Positions 24,393-37,870 of a stretch of DNA of 64,000 nucleotides are shown here, piece after piece. Position 1 is the stretch's first letter; the number at the start of each line of letters is the position of its first letter. The notes under the pieces are model-generated. The model was given only the letters and a program-made list of their open reading frames with translations, was not told the origin of the DNA and did no database searches. Source of the DNA: Marisa cornuarietis (Eukaryota; Mollusca; Gastropoda; Architaenioglossa; Ampullariidae); contig SMMW01000022.1 in NCBI GenBank assembly GCA_004794655.1, positions 372,001-436,000 of the forward strand. The letters are read 5' to 3'. The position numbers were made by a program, and so were the translations under genes.

Positions 24393-24455
<63 letters not shown>
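24393..24455. repeat. (TAA)n microsatellite
   Basis: About 21 units without interruption. Confidence 0.96.
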
Positions 24456-24456
<1 letters not shown>

Positions 24457-25179
24457 CACACACTTCGTAGAGAATTAACCGATCATAATGTTGTATTAAT
24501 GGCGGTAAAGTTAGTAATTAGAAATGATGTCACGTGACCTTTTACAAGCGGAGTTTTTTGTTTTCTTCTTCGTGTTACCAACAAATTTTGTATGGCCCTT
24601 GACGGGGTAGGCCACCAGAGGGTGAAGGTGTTCCGCTGCTGCAGGTGCAGTGTGTTGTTAGGGACTCGAACATGTCTGTCTTGGCATCCCGCCTCTGAGC
24701 AACACACACACAGCTTCGGAAAAATCTCTTCTCAGTTCCATGTTAAGTCCCTGACGTCAGCAAACAGCCGTCACAACCTGACGTCATCCGTTGTTGTGCG
24801 TCGCCGAAGAGATAATCTCAGGATATCTTCAAGCTGTATGCGTGTGTGCGTGCGTGCATGAGTCGGCTTTTTATACTACGTGGAGGAAACCTAGCCTTCC
24901 TTCTCCCAGCTGGAGACAGAGCATGAAGTATCACAAAAACATATTCCTGTGGTATTTTATGACAGAGAGGTACGAGAGATTTTATATTTTTCTTTTAAGC
25001 ACGCTTGGATTTGTCGAGAAAACAGGAAGTGACGAGAGGGAAGTATTTCTAAAATCATAAGCTGAATTCGAAGAGAAAAGATGTCATTCTCGGTAAAAGA
25101 AAACTGACCAGGGAACATTGTGGTGTTGCTGAATGTTCTCTTCGACACTCAGATGGAGTTAGTTTGTACTCATGAAGGA

Positions 25180-25235
<56 letters not shown>

Positions 25236-25346
25236 GAACATTTGTACAGCACCTTTTTCCAGCATTAGCCAGACTCAAGGCGCTTAAAATATAAACACAC
25301 AGACATGAGAATAATAATGGTCTCAAAACAAAGAGTTCCTAAATCC
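25180..25346 (-). mobile_element. LINE 3' tail inserted in segmental repeat
   Basis: The minus strand reads a LINE 3' end (aagcgccttgagtctggcta, ggtgctgtacaaatg) into (ATT)n at 25232-25180. The related copy near 57410 lacks the block: gaaggaaat joins directly to cctcaagataatgg. A short 'aaat' repeats at both edges. Confidence 0.7.
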
Positions 25347-25668
25347 TAAAGATAATGACAGCAAACGCCAATGGATTAACTTTGTTCAGCGATGTGTATA
25401 TCCAGGTCTCTGCTTTGATCAAACGTGCCATGCGAACTTCGTCCCCACACCGCACTCAAGAATTTGCTCAAAAACATTTCAAAATCCATTGTTATCCAGT
25501 CACTTACACAGTAAAAGCAAGGCGTAGATTTTCCGTAAAATAAAGAGATTGTCTTCCTACAGCAGTGCTTACTATACAAAAACACGAGCTGTTAAAGCCA
25601 ACTACCACGGCTGGTAAAAAGCTCAAACAAAGATCAAGCATCAGATATGCAACATCGACGGTTTCTAC

Positions 25669-26188
25669 CACGGACCTTCATTACTGGATAAGCGACTCAG
25701 GCTCATGTCCGGTGTAAGTTTCGGCTTTCCTTTAGACAGGCCTCGTGTTTCCGGTTCTTTGTTGGCATACCTTAAATAAATTCTTAAAGTAGATGGTTTT
25801 TTTTTCGTAACAGAACAATCGATACCATTGTTTCCAAAAAATCAAAAACAATTTTTTTTAATTGTTAGTGGTAAAACAAGTCAGTACCATCTGTTGTGAC
25901 GATGTTTTTATATTATAAAATTGTCAAAAACCTAAATGTGTTTTCTATAAACAAACAGAATGCATTTTACTGTTTATTTTGCAATAAATCTTCTTTAACA
26001 AGGTTTTGATGACAGAAAAGCTTAATTACTCACTTCTAAAATTTCTTCTACGTTAGGAAGATCCGCCATTTGACAGAAAACGGAAGCGAAAGCCCTTAGT
26101 TTTTAGGATTTGTTACGATTGGTCACTCCTATGATAGAGCAAAGAGGCAACGAAGGAGAGACACTTATCAAGTGAATGAAGGTCGGTG
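25669..26188. mobile_element. 520-bp TIR element with 8-bp target duplication
   Basis: Terminal inverted repeats begin CACGGACCTTCATT on the left and CACCGACCTTCATT on the right (about 35 bp, imperfect). GTTTCTAC (25661-25668) and GTTTCCAC (26189-26196) flank it. The related locus near 57660 has a single GTTTCTAC and no element, an empty site. An 8-bp duplication is typical of hAT-like transposons. No coding capacity was seen. Confidence 0.8.
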
Positions 26189-26911
26189 GTTTCCACACTG
26201 TCTGGTCTAGGAGTAACATCGTGACAAAGTCACAAACACATTATCAGCCATATTCTTATCCAGCACAATGCTAAAACAACTGACATTGTGAGGGCACCAT
26301 TCATGTGCGAGCTCAAAGCAGAATTGAGGGTGAAATGCATATTTTAAGGAGCTTAAAAGGTAACACGTGAGAGTATCAGTAAGTAAATAGTAAATTTTTC
26401 ATGTAGCTAAATGAGGAAGAAATAAGTTTTTACATCAATAAATATGTTTCAAACTATCATTATATTTTTATTGGTAATAAAAAGTTCAAATCTGTAGGAC
26501 TGTATTCCCATATCCCCCGTTTTCTTTTCTGGGCAAAAAGACCACTTCTTAAACACGAGAACCTGAGCGGTATTTCTTCATTTGCTTCGAAGACCTGCAC
26601 AGATTTCTTTGACTGAGCCACACTCACTGTTACAAATACTACTGGCGCGTAAGAGAACTCTTCAGTATAGGAGAGTAATTTTCTCCTGCTTTTCTAGTTG
26701 CAGGTAAGAATGCCGATGTTTGAAGGCTTATATTTTTTTTAATTAAGCATAATTATTCACTCATATTTTGGGAATTAGTATTTTAAATTGAACTTAACCC
26801 AATCACAAAGAAAATATGTTGCACTCGGCTTGTCCTTTAAACTACTGTGGTCTGAAAGTGGACGTTATAACACTGTTCCTGAGACAGAAGCCTAGATACA
26901 TCCCCAATTAT

Positions 26912-26914
<3 letters not shown>

Positions 26915-26948
<34 letters not shown>

Positions 26949-26963
26949 ACACACACACACACA
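26915..26963. repeat. (AC)n microsatellite
   Basis: About 24 AC units with one ATAC interruption, just beyond segmental repeat S copy 1. Confidence 0.96.
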
Positions 26964-27628
26964 GCGACACGATAATCTGTTGATACGCCTAATTAACAAG
27001 GATCCAGCCTCTTTCATTGGCTGCACATTTGCAAGAAGAGTGGATTCTTGTACAACAGTTATTTAACCTGCTTAGCCTCTTTCTCAGTATGGGGATAGTC
27101 GTAAGCGTGGATGTAAAGAATTCTTAAATAATGCATACTTTGGGAAATACTTTCTTGCATTGACCAGCCATTAAAAAACAAAACAAAACAAGACCAACAT
27201 TCTGATTCGCCTTTAATTCTCCATCCAATCCTGTGTCTAAAAATAGCTGCAGATGTCAGCAATCGTGCGACATAAATTCCTTGCCTACGATATCGTCACG
27301 TTTGAAACTTAAATTGCAGCGGGGAGAGAAAACTGCTTATGGAAGGTGGGCGAGCTTGGAGAGCCAAGCATGTTGGTGATCTGTGATGTCCGCGCCCACG
27401 TCACAACACGAAGACTATCGTGTCCCAGACCTGTTAGACAGCCTGCCATGTCCTCTTGGAAGGCCCGCCCTCAAGTTTCCCTCACTAGCAACAACATCAA
27501 CAACGTCAGTAGTATTATGGGATGCTTCGTCCCTCAAGCAGGGAAGAGAATCCTAAGCTTTTCTTTGTAGTTGATTTCCACGTTCCGTGTAGTTCTCCCG
27601 GGCTTCTTCGCAAGTGACCTGGTGACCC

Positions 27629-28125
27629 CAATGACAATGACAATGACCAACTTTATTTATCCCAGTGGGCAATTTGAATGTGGGCATGTGCTCTAGTTCA
27701 ACAGTGAGTGGCAAAAACAAAAACAAAACATGTATCTCTATATAGATTTAAAAAAAAAAAAAAAAAGAAGAAAAACTTACAGGGAAATCAAGTATACACA
27801 TACAACATCACACACGCGCACACACACCACTGACAGCTCATCTAACATTAAGCAGCTGGACTGCAGATGGCACAAATGATTTTAGGTGTCTGTTACTCTT
27901 ACATATAGGCATGGCATAACGTTTACCTGAGCTTAATAATAAAAATTCTTTTGTTAATACATGATCAGGTAATGATAAAATGCATGAGGCTTTCCGTACT
28001 ATTTGCTGGTTACAAAAAGAGGCTAAATCCCTCTGTCTGATACCAATTATCTTAGAGCAGATGTTAACAACACTGTTCAGACTATTCCTATCATGGACAG
28101 AGAGATTGCGAAACCTTCCATTAAC
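27629..28125 (-). mobile_element. Non-LTR retrotransposon 3' end with intact ORF2 C-terminus
   Basis: The minus strand from 28125 to 27838 reads an unbroken ~95-codon frame with SVHDRNSLNSVVNICSK, QQIVRKASCIL, EFLLLSSGKRYAMP and FVPSAVQLLN, then TGA. This is the usual C-terminus after the reverse transcriptase in CR1/Rex1-like LINEs. The 3' UTR ends with ataaataaagttggtcattg and a (TTGTCA)n tail at 27648-27629. The 5' side is lost, and the frame has no nearby ATG. Confidence 0.75.
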
Positions 28126-30361
<2,236 letters not shown>

Positions 30362-30870
30362 CAACACTCGACAAGACGTAAACTGTAATACTTTACAAAG
30401 CGTGATCTGTAATACTTGACAAGACGTAAACTGTAATAATTAGAAAGATGTAAACAGTAATCATTGTCAAGATGTAAGCTTGATACATGACAAGGCGTAA
30501 ACTTTCATATTCTACCAGACATAAACTGTAATAATTGACAAGACAAATATAATACCGTGTCAATTATTACATTGACAAGACGTAAGCAGTAATAACTGTC
30601 AAAATGTTAACTGTAATACTTGAGAAGACGTAAACTGTAATAATTTACAAGACATAGACCGTAATAATTTACAAGACGATGACGTGTCAGTTATTACAAG
30701 ATTAAACATTAATAACTGACAAGACGTAAACTGTAACACTTTACACAACGTAACCTGTAAGAAATGTCAAGATGCAAGCTGCAATTCTTGCACAAAAAAA
30801 AGTAAACTGGCAAGATGTAAATTGTGCTACTTGGCAAGAAAACTTTGATACTTGGCAATAAGTAAGTTTT
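30362..30870. repeat. Degenerate 25-30-bp minisatellite
   Basis: About 18 diverged units built on 'gacaagacgtaaactgtaat'. Some short parts are inverted (gtgtcaattattac, gtgtcagttattac). Confidence 0.8.
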
Positions 30871-31274
30871 ATTTAATTCAAGGAACGTACGACAATCATC
30901 CAGAACATCGACACACACAACCCGGCCATTTTGGCAAAGAAGTGTCACTCACGTGGGTGTATCTTGTTTGACTTCAATTTCATATCAAGAACGTGCAGAG
31001 AGTGAAACCTGGCGACCTGCCGAGTTAGTGGCACACCTTATTTCTCAGATAACGAGTGAAATGGCGATGGACAAGAAAAGATACATTGCTTGACCCTTTC
31101 CTCCTTCAGTCATGTTTTTGAAAATCATTGTCGGCATCGTTGATAAAAGCGTAAGAACTACATGAGCTGGGGAGAACATTATTTATAAAGTTTTACTCCA
31201 AAACAGTGCTATTATATTTTTTTCAGAATTAGAAACATTTGTAAGAAATAAGGAACTTATTTGCTCTGCGATCA

Positions 31275-31408
31275 TCATAGAATGTACATGTATACAGTTT
31301 ATCATAGTCTACACGAATACAGTTCATTACAGAGTGTGCATCATATGGTTTACAATAGAGTGTAGATATATACAGTCAATCATAAAGTGTACATGTATAC
31401 AGTCTATG
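31275..31408. repeat. Short tandem repeat of ~33-bp units
   Basis: Four diverged copies around 'gtacatgtatacagt' and 'atcata(g/a)agtgta'. Confidence 0.6.
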
Positions 31409-31820
31409 TATCACTGCATGTCAAAAAAACAATCTTTCAGTGCAAGAAAGAGTTTGTCTTTTCATGCACACATTAAAACAGTCTGAAAATATGAAATAAG
31501 ACCAGCATAAGGAAATATGAAATAATACCAGCAGAAGGAAAGTTCGTAGACGTAAACATAACACCAGGACCAGGAAAATACGACGACCAGAAACTCTGAT
31601 AAACTCGTCAAACACATTGCTGTTGCCAAGTAAATGTGGCATGGCGAGGCAGAGGAGGAAGGACATGAAGGATAAGGTTTCATCGAGCTACATTGCCGCC
31701 CTGAATAATTACACACGTTCTATCAACAGCCATCTCAGCACAAGAACACTGCTGACAAATTCCTACTAAGACTACTTACATCATGTCATACAACTAACCC
31801 TTACTTCTTCTTCTTCTTCT

Positions 31821-31962
31821 TGTGAGGATTGGCTGTCCTGGTTTCAGATCTCGTCTCGGGCACACTTTTCTTTGTCTGCACGTGGTATCTGTTTACAGGG
31901 CTGGCTGCCTTGCCGTGATATAGCATTAGTTGCTGACTAGACGTAAAACACCAGTTCCCCAA
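31821..31962 (+). mobile_element. SINE family A copy
   Basis: The body is shared with the 17706 copy (attggctgtcctggtttcag, gggctggctgccttgccgtg, aaaacaccagttcccc) but the tRNA-like head is missing. It follows a (TTC)n tract. Confidence 0.8.
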
Positions 31963-32363
31963 ATGCCACTCGTCCTCCTACTCCTCCTCCTCATTATTGT
32001 TAGATAGAGGTGGTTGTGAGAAATAGTGAATCATTTGAACTGTGAAACCTGAGAGATGAGAAAATCTTTTGACAGGTGTTCAGTTTAGGAAGCATTTAGA
32101 GCGAGCTGAGCCAGTTCAAGGTTAAAAACCTGTACAAATCTAGTGAAACAACCCAAGAAGTTAAGATAAACGATAACTGGTTTATGCACATGCCTTTTCA
32201 ATGTCAAATTTAAGATGTAGACTCATGAAGAATTGAACTTTGAGTTTTAGTGTATATGTCCTGAAGCCCATATCTTGACTGTTGATCTGATATGTCTGGG
32301 GCTGCTGGTCTTAAGTGTGAAGTGTGTTGGTGTGCTATCTCTTTGTTGAACACACTCTCTTTG

Positions 32364-32416
<53 letters not shown>

Positions 32417-33166
32417 ATATCCAGCAATTTTTGCCAATTTATTGAAGAGTAGCTGTATGCTGAGATATCCTGTAAGCGCTTGGCCCACTTCTCTCCCCTG
32501 GGCGACTATCATTATCTTAAGCCGATTGCCAAACCTTAAAGTGCAGGAGAAGCCTATTCTTAGGGTGGATGATCCCGGGTGCGAGGGCCCCAAAGATCAC
32601 TCAAGACACACAAGTACCCTATTAAGAGCTACAGGACGTGTACCATTTCAACTAGAAGGCACCTTTGGAAGTTCTTGCTAAGTGCATGCACATTTGACTG
32701 TTTCTCACACATTCTGAAAATAGACTGACCTGAGTAGTGACCTATAGAAGTTTGTAGCATAAAGGTGCAGTTTGCCTACAAAAAGTTGAAAACAAAATTA
32801 AGGTCTAGGATTTTGAAAGACACCGTTAAAGGACTTTTCACGTTCAATGTTTGTCAGTCTTTGTTGTTGACTGAAGACTTAAAGCTGTCTCAGAAAGAAG
32901 CTGAAAATAGTTTACAAAAGAAGCTATAAAGAGCTTTAAAAGGAACATGAACGAAATAAGGTTTGGAGCCTAAATAGACTCTTAACTAAGTGTAAGGGAA
33001 AAAAATGCGAGAAGTGTAAATGGAGTTGAGTGGAGCTTAAATAAGGCCTAAGGAACATCTATGATCTGAGGGTAATTAGAGAAGGGTGTCAAACGGGTGT
33101 GAGTAAATCCCCTTTACAGTATGAGTCAATCACGATAAAAAAAATTCACCTTTATTTACATCCTAG
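31963..33166. other. Upstream of gene C
   Basis: Holds a (TG)n tract but no coding exon I can support. The acceptor at 33165-33166 implies a non-coding first exon in or before this stretch. Confidence 0.5.
32367..32413. repeat. (TG)n microsatellite
   Basis: About 23 TG units upstream of gene C. Confidence 0.96.
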
Positions 33167-33183
33167 GAAGAAGGCGAGAAACA

Positions 33184-34931
33184 ATGGCCGTGACCTCTCA
33201 GCCGACGACCAATCAGCAGCTTCTTGTGTCACCCGAAGGGCACAGAGACTGGTCCAGCGGTCTTTGCGGCTGTTGCACCGACTGCTCATCCCGTAAGTAC
33301 AGGTCTTACCTTCACTTTTAAAGGGTGATCCCACGCAAAACTTAATGCTAAATGATGGAGACTGGTGTTTTGAATCATTTTTACTTTCGGATTGTAAAGA
33401 AAAAAATTGCTTACAAACTAAAACACAGCTCGGGGCTGTTTTACGAAGGCCGTCGTGTTTTGCTGCGTAGGGACATCACAGGAACAATTGTCAAATGAGA
33501 GTTCATTTTCAGCTTGCTAAATGAAGTTGACAAAACAATGGCCTTGTGGATCCGGGAATCTTGATTTGTAATTTCGAGCCCGAGCAGAGGGACAAAATGC
33601 TGAACAATGAGAAACCTGGCCTTACAAAAGATAAAGTAACACGGAGTGCCAGTGCAAAACTGCATGTTCAAAATGACAATCATCGCTGAAAAACAACATT
33701 GTTGCCATGCCAACAATCTCTCTGTATGGAACGAACCCTCTTCTGCGTGATTGTGTTGAACCCCACAGACTTGCGCCGATTGTTGCACGCAAACGAAGCC
33801 AGTTCCCCGCACACATCCTACTGTATGATTCAATGAAAGCATCACTGTTTACACATTAAACACACAAAACTCCATGCTGACAGTGAGCGACGCTCACAAC
33901 TTGCCTCCTCAGTATCTTTCTTGAGGAGCGGCTTTTCCCCTTGCTCCTTGGTTCCTACGCCACTGAGTCAAACCACAATGATACCGTGTCATACTTGTCA
34001 AATGGTGCCCTCTACATCAGGAATTAGAATCCCTTTGTTTGTCTTTGTGAAGGAGAACAAAACCATGGTGACCTTTAAACACTAGCACAAACAAATGAAA
34101 AAAGGAATAAGCTAAGAAAAAAGGAAGAACAAATAAATGAGCAAAAGAAGAGAAAAAATGAAAAAATAGAAAAAGACACAACCAAATCAAAGAACAAAAA
34201 AAAAAAAAATTAAAATAAGAAATAACTAACAAAAAACAAACAAAAAATAAAAAGAAAGAGTAAAAAATAGACAAATAAAACAATAAAGCCCAGCAACAAT
34301 CATAAAAATTTTAAAAATAACAAACAAGCAAAAAAAATGAATAAAGAAAAAAAAAACAAAACGAACGAGCAAACCAACTTAATCAATAAATTAATCAACA
34401 AATAATTTCAGTTCTGTGCACCTACTTCTGCTTGCCGTGCATGATGTGTCGTCTGGCCACGCGCATGAACGAGTGCCCACTCATGCCTTGCTGCGTGCCT
34501 TTCGCCGTCGTCGCCATGAGAACCAAAGTGAGAACGATGGGTGGAATACGGGTAAGTGTCGCTGAACATTGTCTACACGAGACATTTTATGTCAATTCCA
34601 CTGGGCTTATCTCCGCAACCCCTGTCCCACTCACTTCCCAGCCAAACCCACCCCCTAAACAGAAGTAGACTATGATGACACATTTTTATGAACTATTGAA
34701 TACACTAGGCTCTGTTAAGCTTCCAGTACGGTTGAGCTTTAATTCATGTTTGACTTGGGTAGGTCTTTAAAGCAGCAAACGCTGTTACAGTCTTTCGTGA
34801 TTTTCTCATTTTCTGGGCCATGCTTCTTCTTCTTCCAGGGCAGCATCTGCGGTGACTGCGTGGCCACCTCCTGCTGCTTCCCACTGACCGTGTGTCAGAT
34901 GTCGCGAGAAATGGACAACATGGGCCTGTAG
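33184..34931 (+). CDS. PLAC8-domain protein (gene C)
   Basis: Coding exons are at 33184-33292 (109 nt), 34412-34551 (140 nt) and 34839-34931 (93 nt), with GT-AG borders and phases 1 and 0, encoding 113 residues, the usual size of vertebrate PLAC8. The domain covers about residues 18-110. Visible signatures are GHRDWSSGLCGCCTDC, CLPCMMCRLATRMNEC, AMRTKVRTMGGIR and VCQMSREMDNMGL. The cysteine-rich stretches around residues 28-50 and 85-100 are the hydrophobic membrane-associated parts of this family. The ATG lies 17 nt after a plausible acceptor (ag at 33165-33166), so a 5' non-coding exon is likely. The stop is followed at once by TCACGTGAC, a context shared with gene D. A possible poly(A) signal is at 35533-35538. 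First of three genes with the same exon lengths, so recent tandem duplication is inferred. Cellular role is not known. Confidence 0.92.
33870..33967. mobile_element. Short TIR element, copy 2 (partial)
   Basis: Matches the right half of the 6330 element (ttgcctcctcagtatctt, ggttcctacgccactgagt). The left end is degraded. It lies in gene C intron 1. Confidence 0.5.
34080..34400. repeat. A-rich low-complexity tract in gene C intron
   Basis: Over 300 bp made mostly of 'aaaaa', 'aaacaaac' and 'aataaa', ending at the acceptor of the second coding exon of gene C (34411). It has no pyrimidine tract of normal length; 'aataatttcag' serves as the acceptor. Confidence 0.8.
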
Positions 34932-35778
34932 TCACGTGACGTTCATCTATAACGTCGATTGGCTAGAAGAGCTGACGTCACTGAAGCGGACCGAAAATTT
35001 TCTGATTACCAAAAGAGAAGAAGAAGAAGAAGCAGGTTGTCGCGTGACTGGCGCTGTTACGAACAACGTTTTTCTACAAGAACGATTTGCCTGATGCGTT
35101 ATATTCTTCAATTTTATAAACGAACTTTTTCTATAAGAATGTATGAATGCTGTTCCCAAATTGACATCTTTTCCTCTTAGCACTGATTGTTTTTTGATGA
35201 AAGAATTATTCTTGAATATAATTATCTTTTCTAATAGATTACTTTTAATGACAATCGGGAACAGATCCTTCTCATTCTTTCTGCCAACAATGTATTTCGC
35301 AATGGAGATTTATGACTTAATATAAAAGTATCATATAAATATAAAGTGACATAAAATTGGTGGTGACCGGATGCCCACTTGACATGTTTGAAGCAGGTTT
35401 ACTTCACACAGTTCAGAACTAACTTACAAATCTGAGATAGTTTCTGTTATACTAAGAAAATGTTAAGTTGTGCAATCAGCAACTTTTAAAAAATTGTATT
35501 AACATGTTTGTGCTATAATCGAACAAAAATGAAATAAACATGTTGCTGAATGACTTTTATTGTCATGAACTGCATTAATAATTATATTTTTCTGTAGAAA
35601 TCATATTTTGTATTAAAGTATGCATTGTTACCAATATTGACATAATATGGATCACTGATGATTACATAGTTAAATAAACTCTTCGGAGTATTCCACAATG
35701 TGTTCCGCAATGACAACATTTGAACACATTCAATGTTTACAAGACTGGTTAAATTTGCTTATAAAAATGAAATTTAAC

Positions 35779-36183
35779 AATAATAATAATAGTAATAATA
35801 ATAATAATAAGGAAGATTTTTATAGCGCATATTCACACTCATACAGAGCATGCTCTTAGCGCTTAAAACAAGGAAGATACATGGACTAAATGGATAGAAC
35901 ACGAGAGACGGAAGAATAAACAACAGTACTGACGACAAAGAGAAAACAAAGATAGAAAACACAAAAAGACACCAAGTAACAGGAACAGAGAATATAGTGA
36001 TTCTGCAGAGAAAGATGGGTAGAAAAGTAGCCAGAGCGGAGGGAAGGGGGGTTAAAAAGGACTAGCATTGTGGACTGTGTTAGGAGTAATGCTCAAGGAA
36101 GAGGTGTGTTTTCAGTGCAGATTTGAAGGATTCATTTGTAGGAAGGTGGCGGATATGGAAAGGGAGAGAGTTCCATTGTTTAG
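35779..36183 (-). mobile_element. 5'-truncated non-LTR retrotransposon, copy 2
   Basis: Shares the 3' UTR of the 15689 copy (tatagcgcatattcacactc, gctcaaggaagaggtg, aaggtggcggatatgg) and the (ATT)n tail. It stops about 80 bp further in the 3' direction, at WNSL. It lies between genes C and D. Confidence 0.8.
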
Positions 36184-36961
36184 CTGTTATTATTGCAAAT
36201 ATTAGAATATATTAAGACTGAATGGTCCGCATTGATGTCCTGTTCCATTTAAAGAGTTTGTATATAAACACTGAGCATGAAGGGTCCACTAATTCGTTTG
36301 CTCAATTTAAACTTATTTGAATGAACCACGGAAGTTCTGATTCAGGGCATGCCTGACTCCATACTTGACTGACTGTCAAGTACCAAGCTGCGTCAAACTG
36401 GACGAAGTTATTGAAGTAATACCTTGCTAATGCCGGGGGCAGGAAGGGATTGAAATTTTAAGATTCGAGCAAAGATTTAAAGGCTGACCTCAGTGAAAAA
36501 TTACTTTCCAATAATAAAAAGGGGTTTAATTCATTATTCGATTTTCTTTACCCAAAGTTGAAAGAAACTGTGTTTCGTTTGCGAGGTGCAAAAACATTAC
36601 ATTTCTTGCCTGGATTTTGTAACAGAGTTCAAGATTTCCTTTATTGTAATGTAAAGCTTTCTAACTGGGCAACATCTCACTAGCGTATACACGAAACTGT
36701 GGCATTGGCTGCAGTCTTCATGAGATCAGTATATCAGATGCACTTTTCTAAAAAACAAAAATGATAATAAAAAAAATCAAAAAATCTCTGGTTTTTTTTT
36801 TTAAAAGAATGAGGGCGGTCAGATCCCTTTTTTTTTTAGAAACTTGAGATTAATGGGATATTTGGCTAGGGTGGGCCTTTAAGTTTGAGAAGCAGCAGCT
36901 GTCACCCCGCCTCCTGGCCTGTCGGTCAGAACAGTCTTCCACACGACACGGGAGAGTGAAG

Positions 36962-37648
36962 ATGGCATTGTCGGAGCAGCCCGGGATCAAACAGACGATG
37001 GTCGTAGGGTTCGATGGTCACAGGGAGTGGTCGTCTGGACTCTGTGCCTGCTGCAAGGATTGTGGGTCTGGTGAGTAGGTGCGCTTTGTGTGAGTAGACT
37101 ATGTGAATACACTGTGTGTTGTGAGGGTGGGGGTGGGGGTGGGCAGATCTTTAAATTAGTTTTACAGCAATGGTGACAAGACTGTACTGATACTTAGTAG
37201 GGTCTGGGGTTGGCGATGTCTTAGAATTATGTCCGAAGTCGCCGATCTCATGGGCGTGTCGAATAAGTGTGGGTCCTGGCGCTGGTTGCACAACATGTTT
37301 CTAAACCTTAAAACTGTTCTAAAGAAGCAAAATCTCTTCTCTGCCACTTTGATGCATTGGCCAAGAACACAGAAAAAAATTGTACTGACAGGACGGAAAG
37401 TCAGAATTAAACAACTTTATCTTACTTTAAGCAGTTTCAGTTTTAAAAATTCAAAAATTGTGGTGTGCACTTTAAACTGATTATCTAAATAGATTTAAGG
37501 CCTAAAAGTGTTTAATTAGAAATATGTTGTGCAGCAGGCCCCTGAATAATTGATTTGCCCCTTAAGACCGGCGACCTTATTTCAAGATCTCACATGAGTA
37601 CAGGCTGACATAAATAAGTAAAGAGAAACAAGCACAAAAGGCTAAATG

Positions 37649-37713
<65 letters not shown>

Positions 37714-37823
37714 GAGATTGCACAAGAAGTTAATAAGAAGGGGAGAAAAGAAGGAAGGGTGTGTAAAACGATTAAGAAATTGACGTTATAAAAAATTTGT
37801 TGTGGGTAGTAGTGGTGGCGAAC

Positions 37824-37870
<47 letters not shown>

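Larger units (their letters stand above)
24909..26842 (+). repeat. Segmental repeat S, copy 1
   Basis: Similarity to 57120-58452 runs from gctgga(g/a)acagagc to acttaacccaatca(c/t)aaag and beyond. Shared blocks include tcacaaaaacat, gaatgttctcttcgacactc, atatgcaacatcgacggttt, gtgagggcaccatt, ttcagtataggagagta and gttgcaggt(a/g)agaatgccgat. This copy has two insertions (25180-25346 and 25669-26188) absent from copy 2. No clear terminal repeats or gene were seen. Confidence 0.8.

Noticed and set aside
24592..24700. Possible PLAC8 exon (frame with GVGHQRVKVFRCCRC)
   Set aside because: The cysteine pairs and His-Arg are a weak chance match; the WSSGLC core is missing and no donor is placed correctly.
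32292..32681. A 129-codon plus-strand frame
   Set aside because: Its centre is a (TG)n tract giving Cys-Val repeats, with no recognisable domain.
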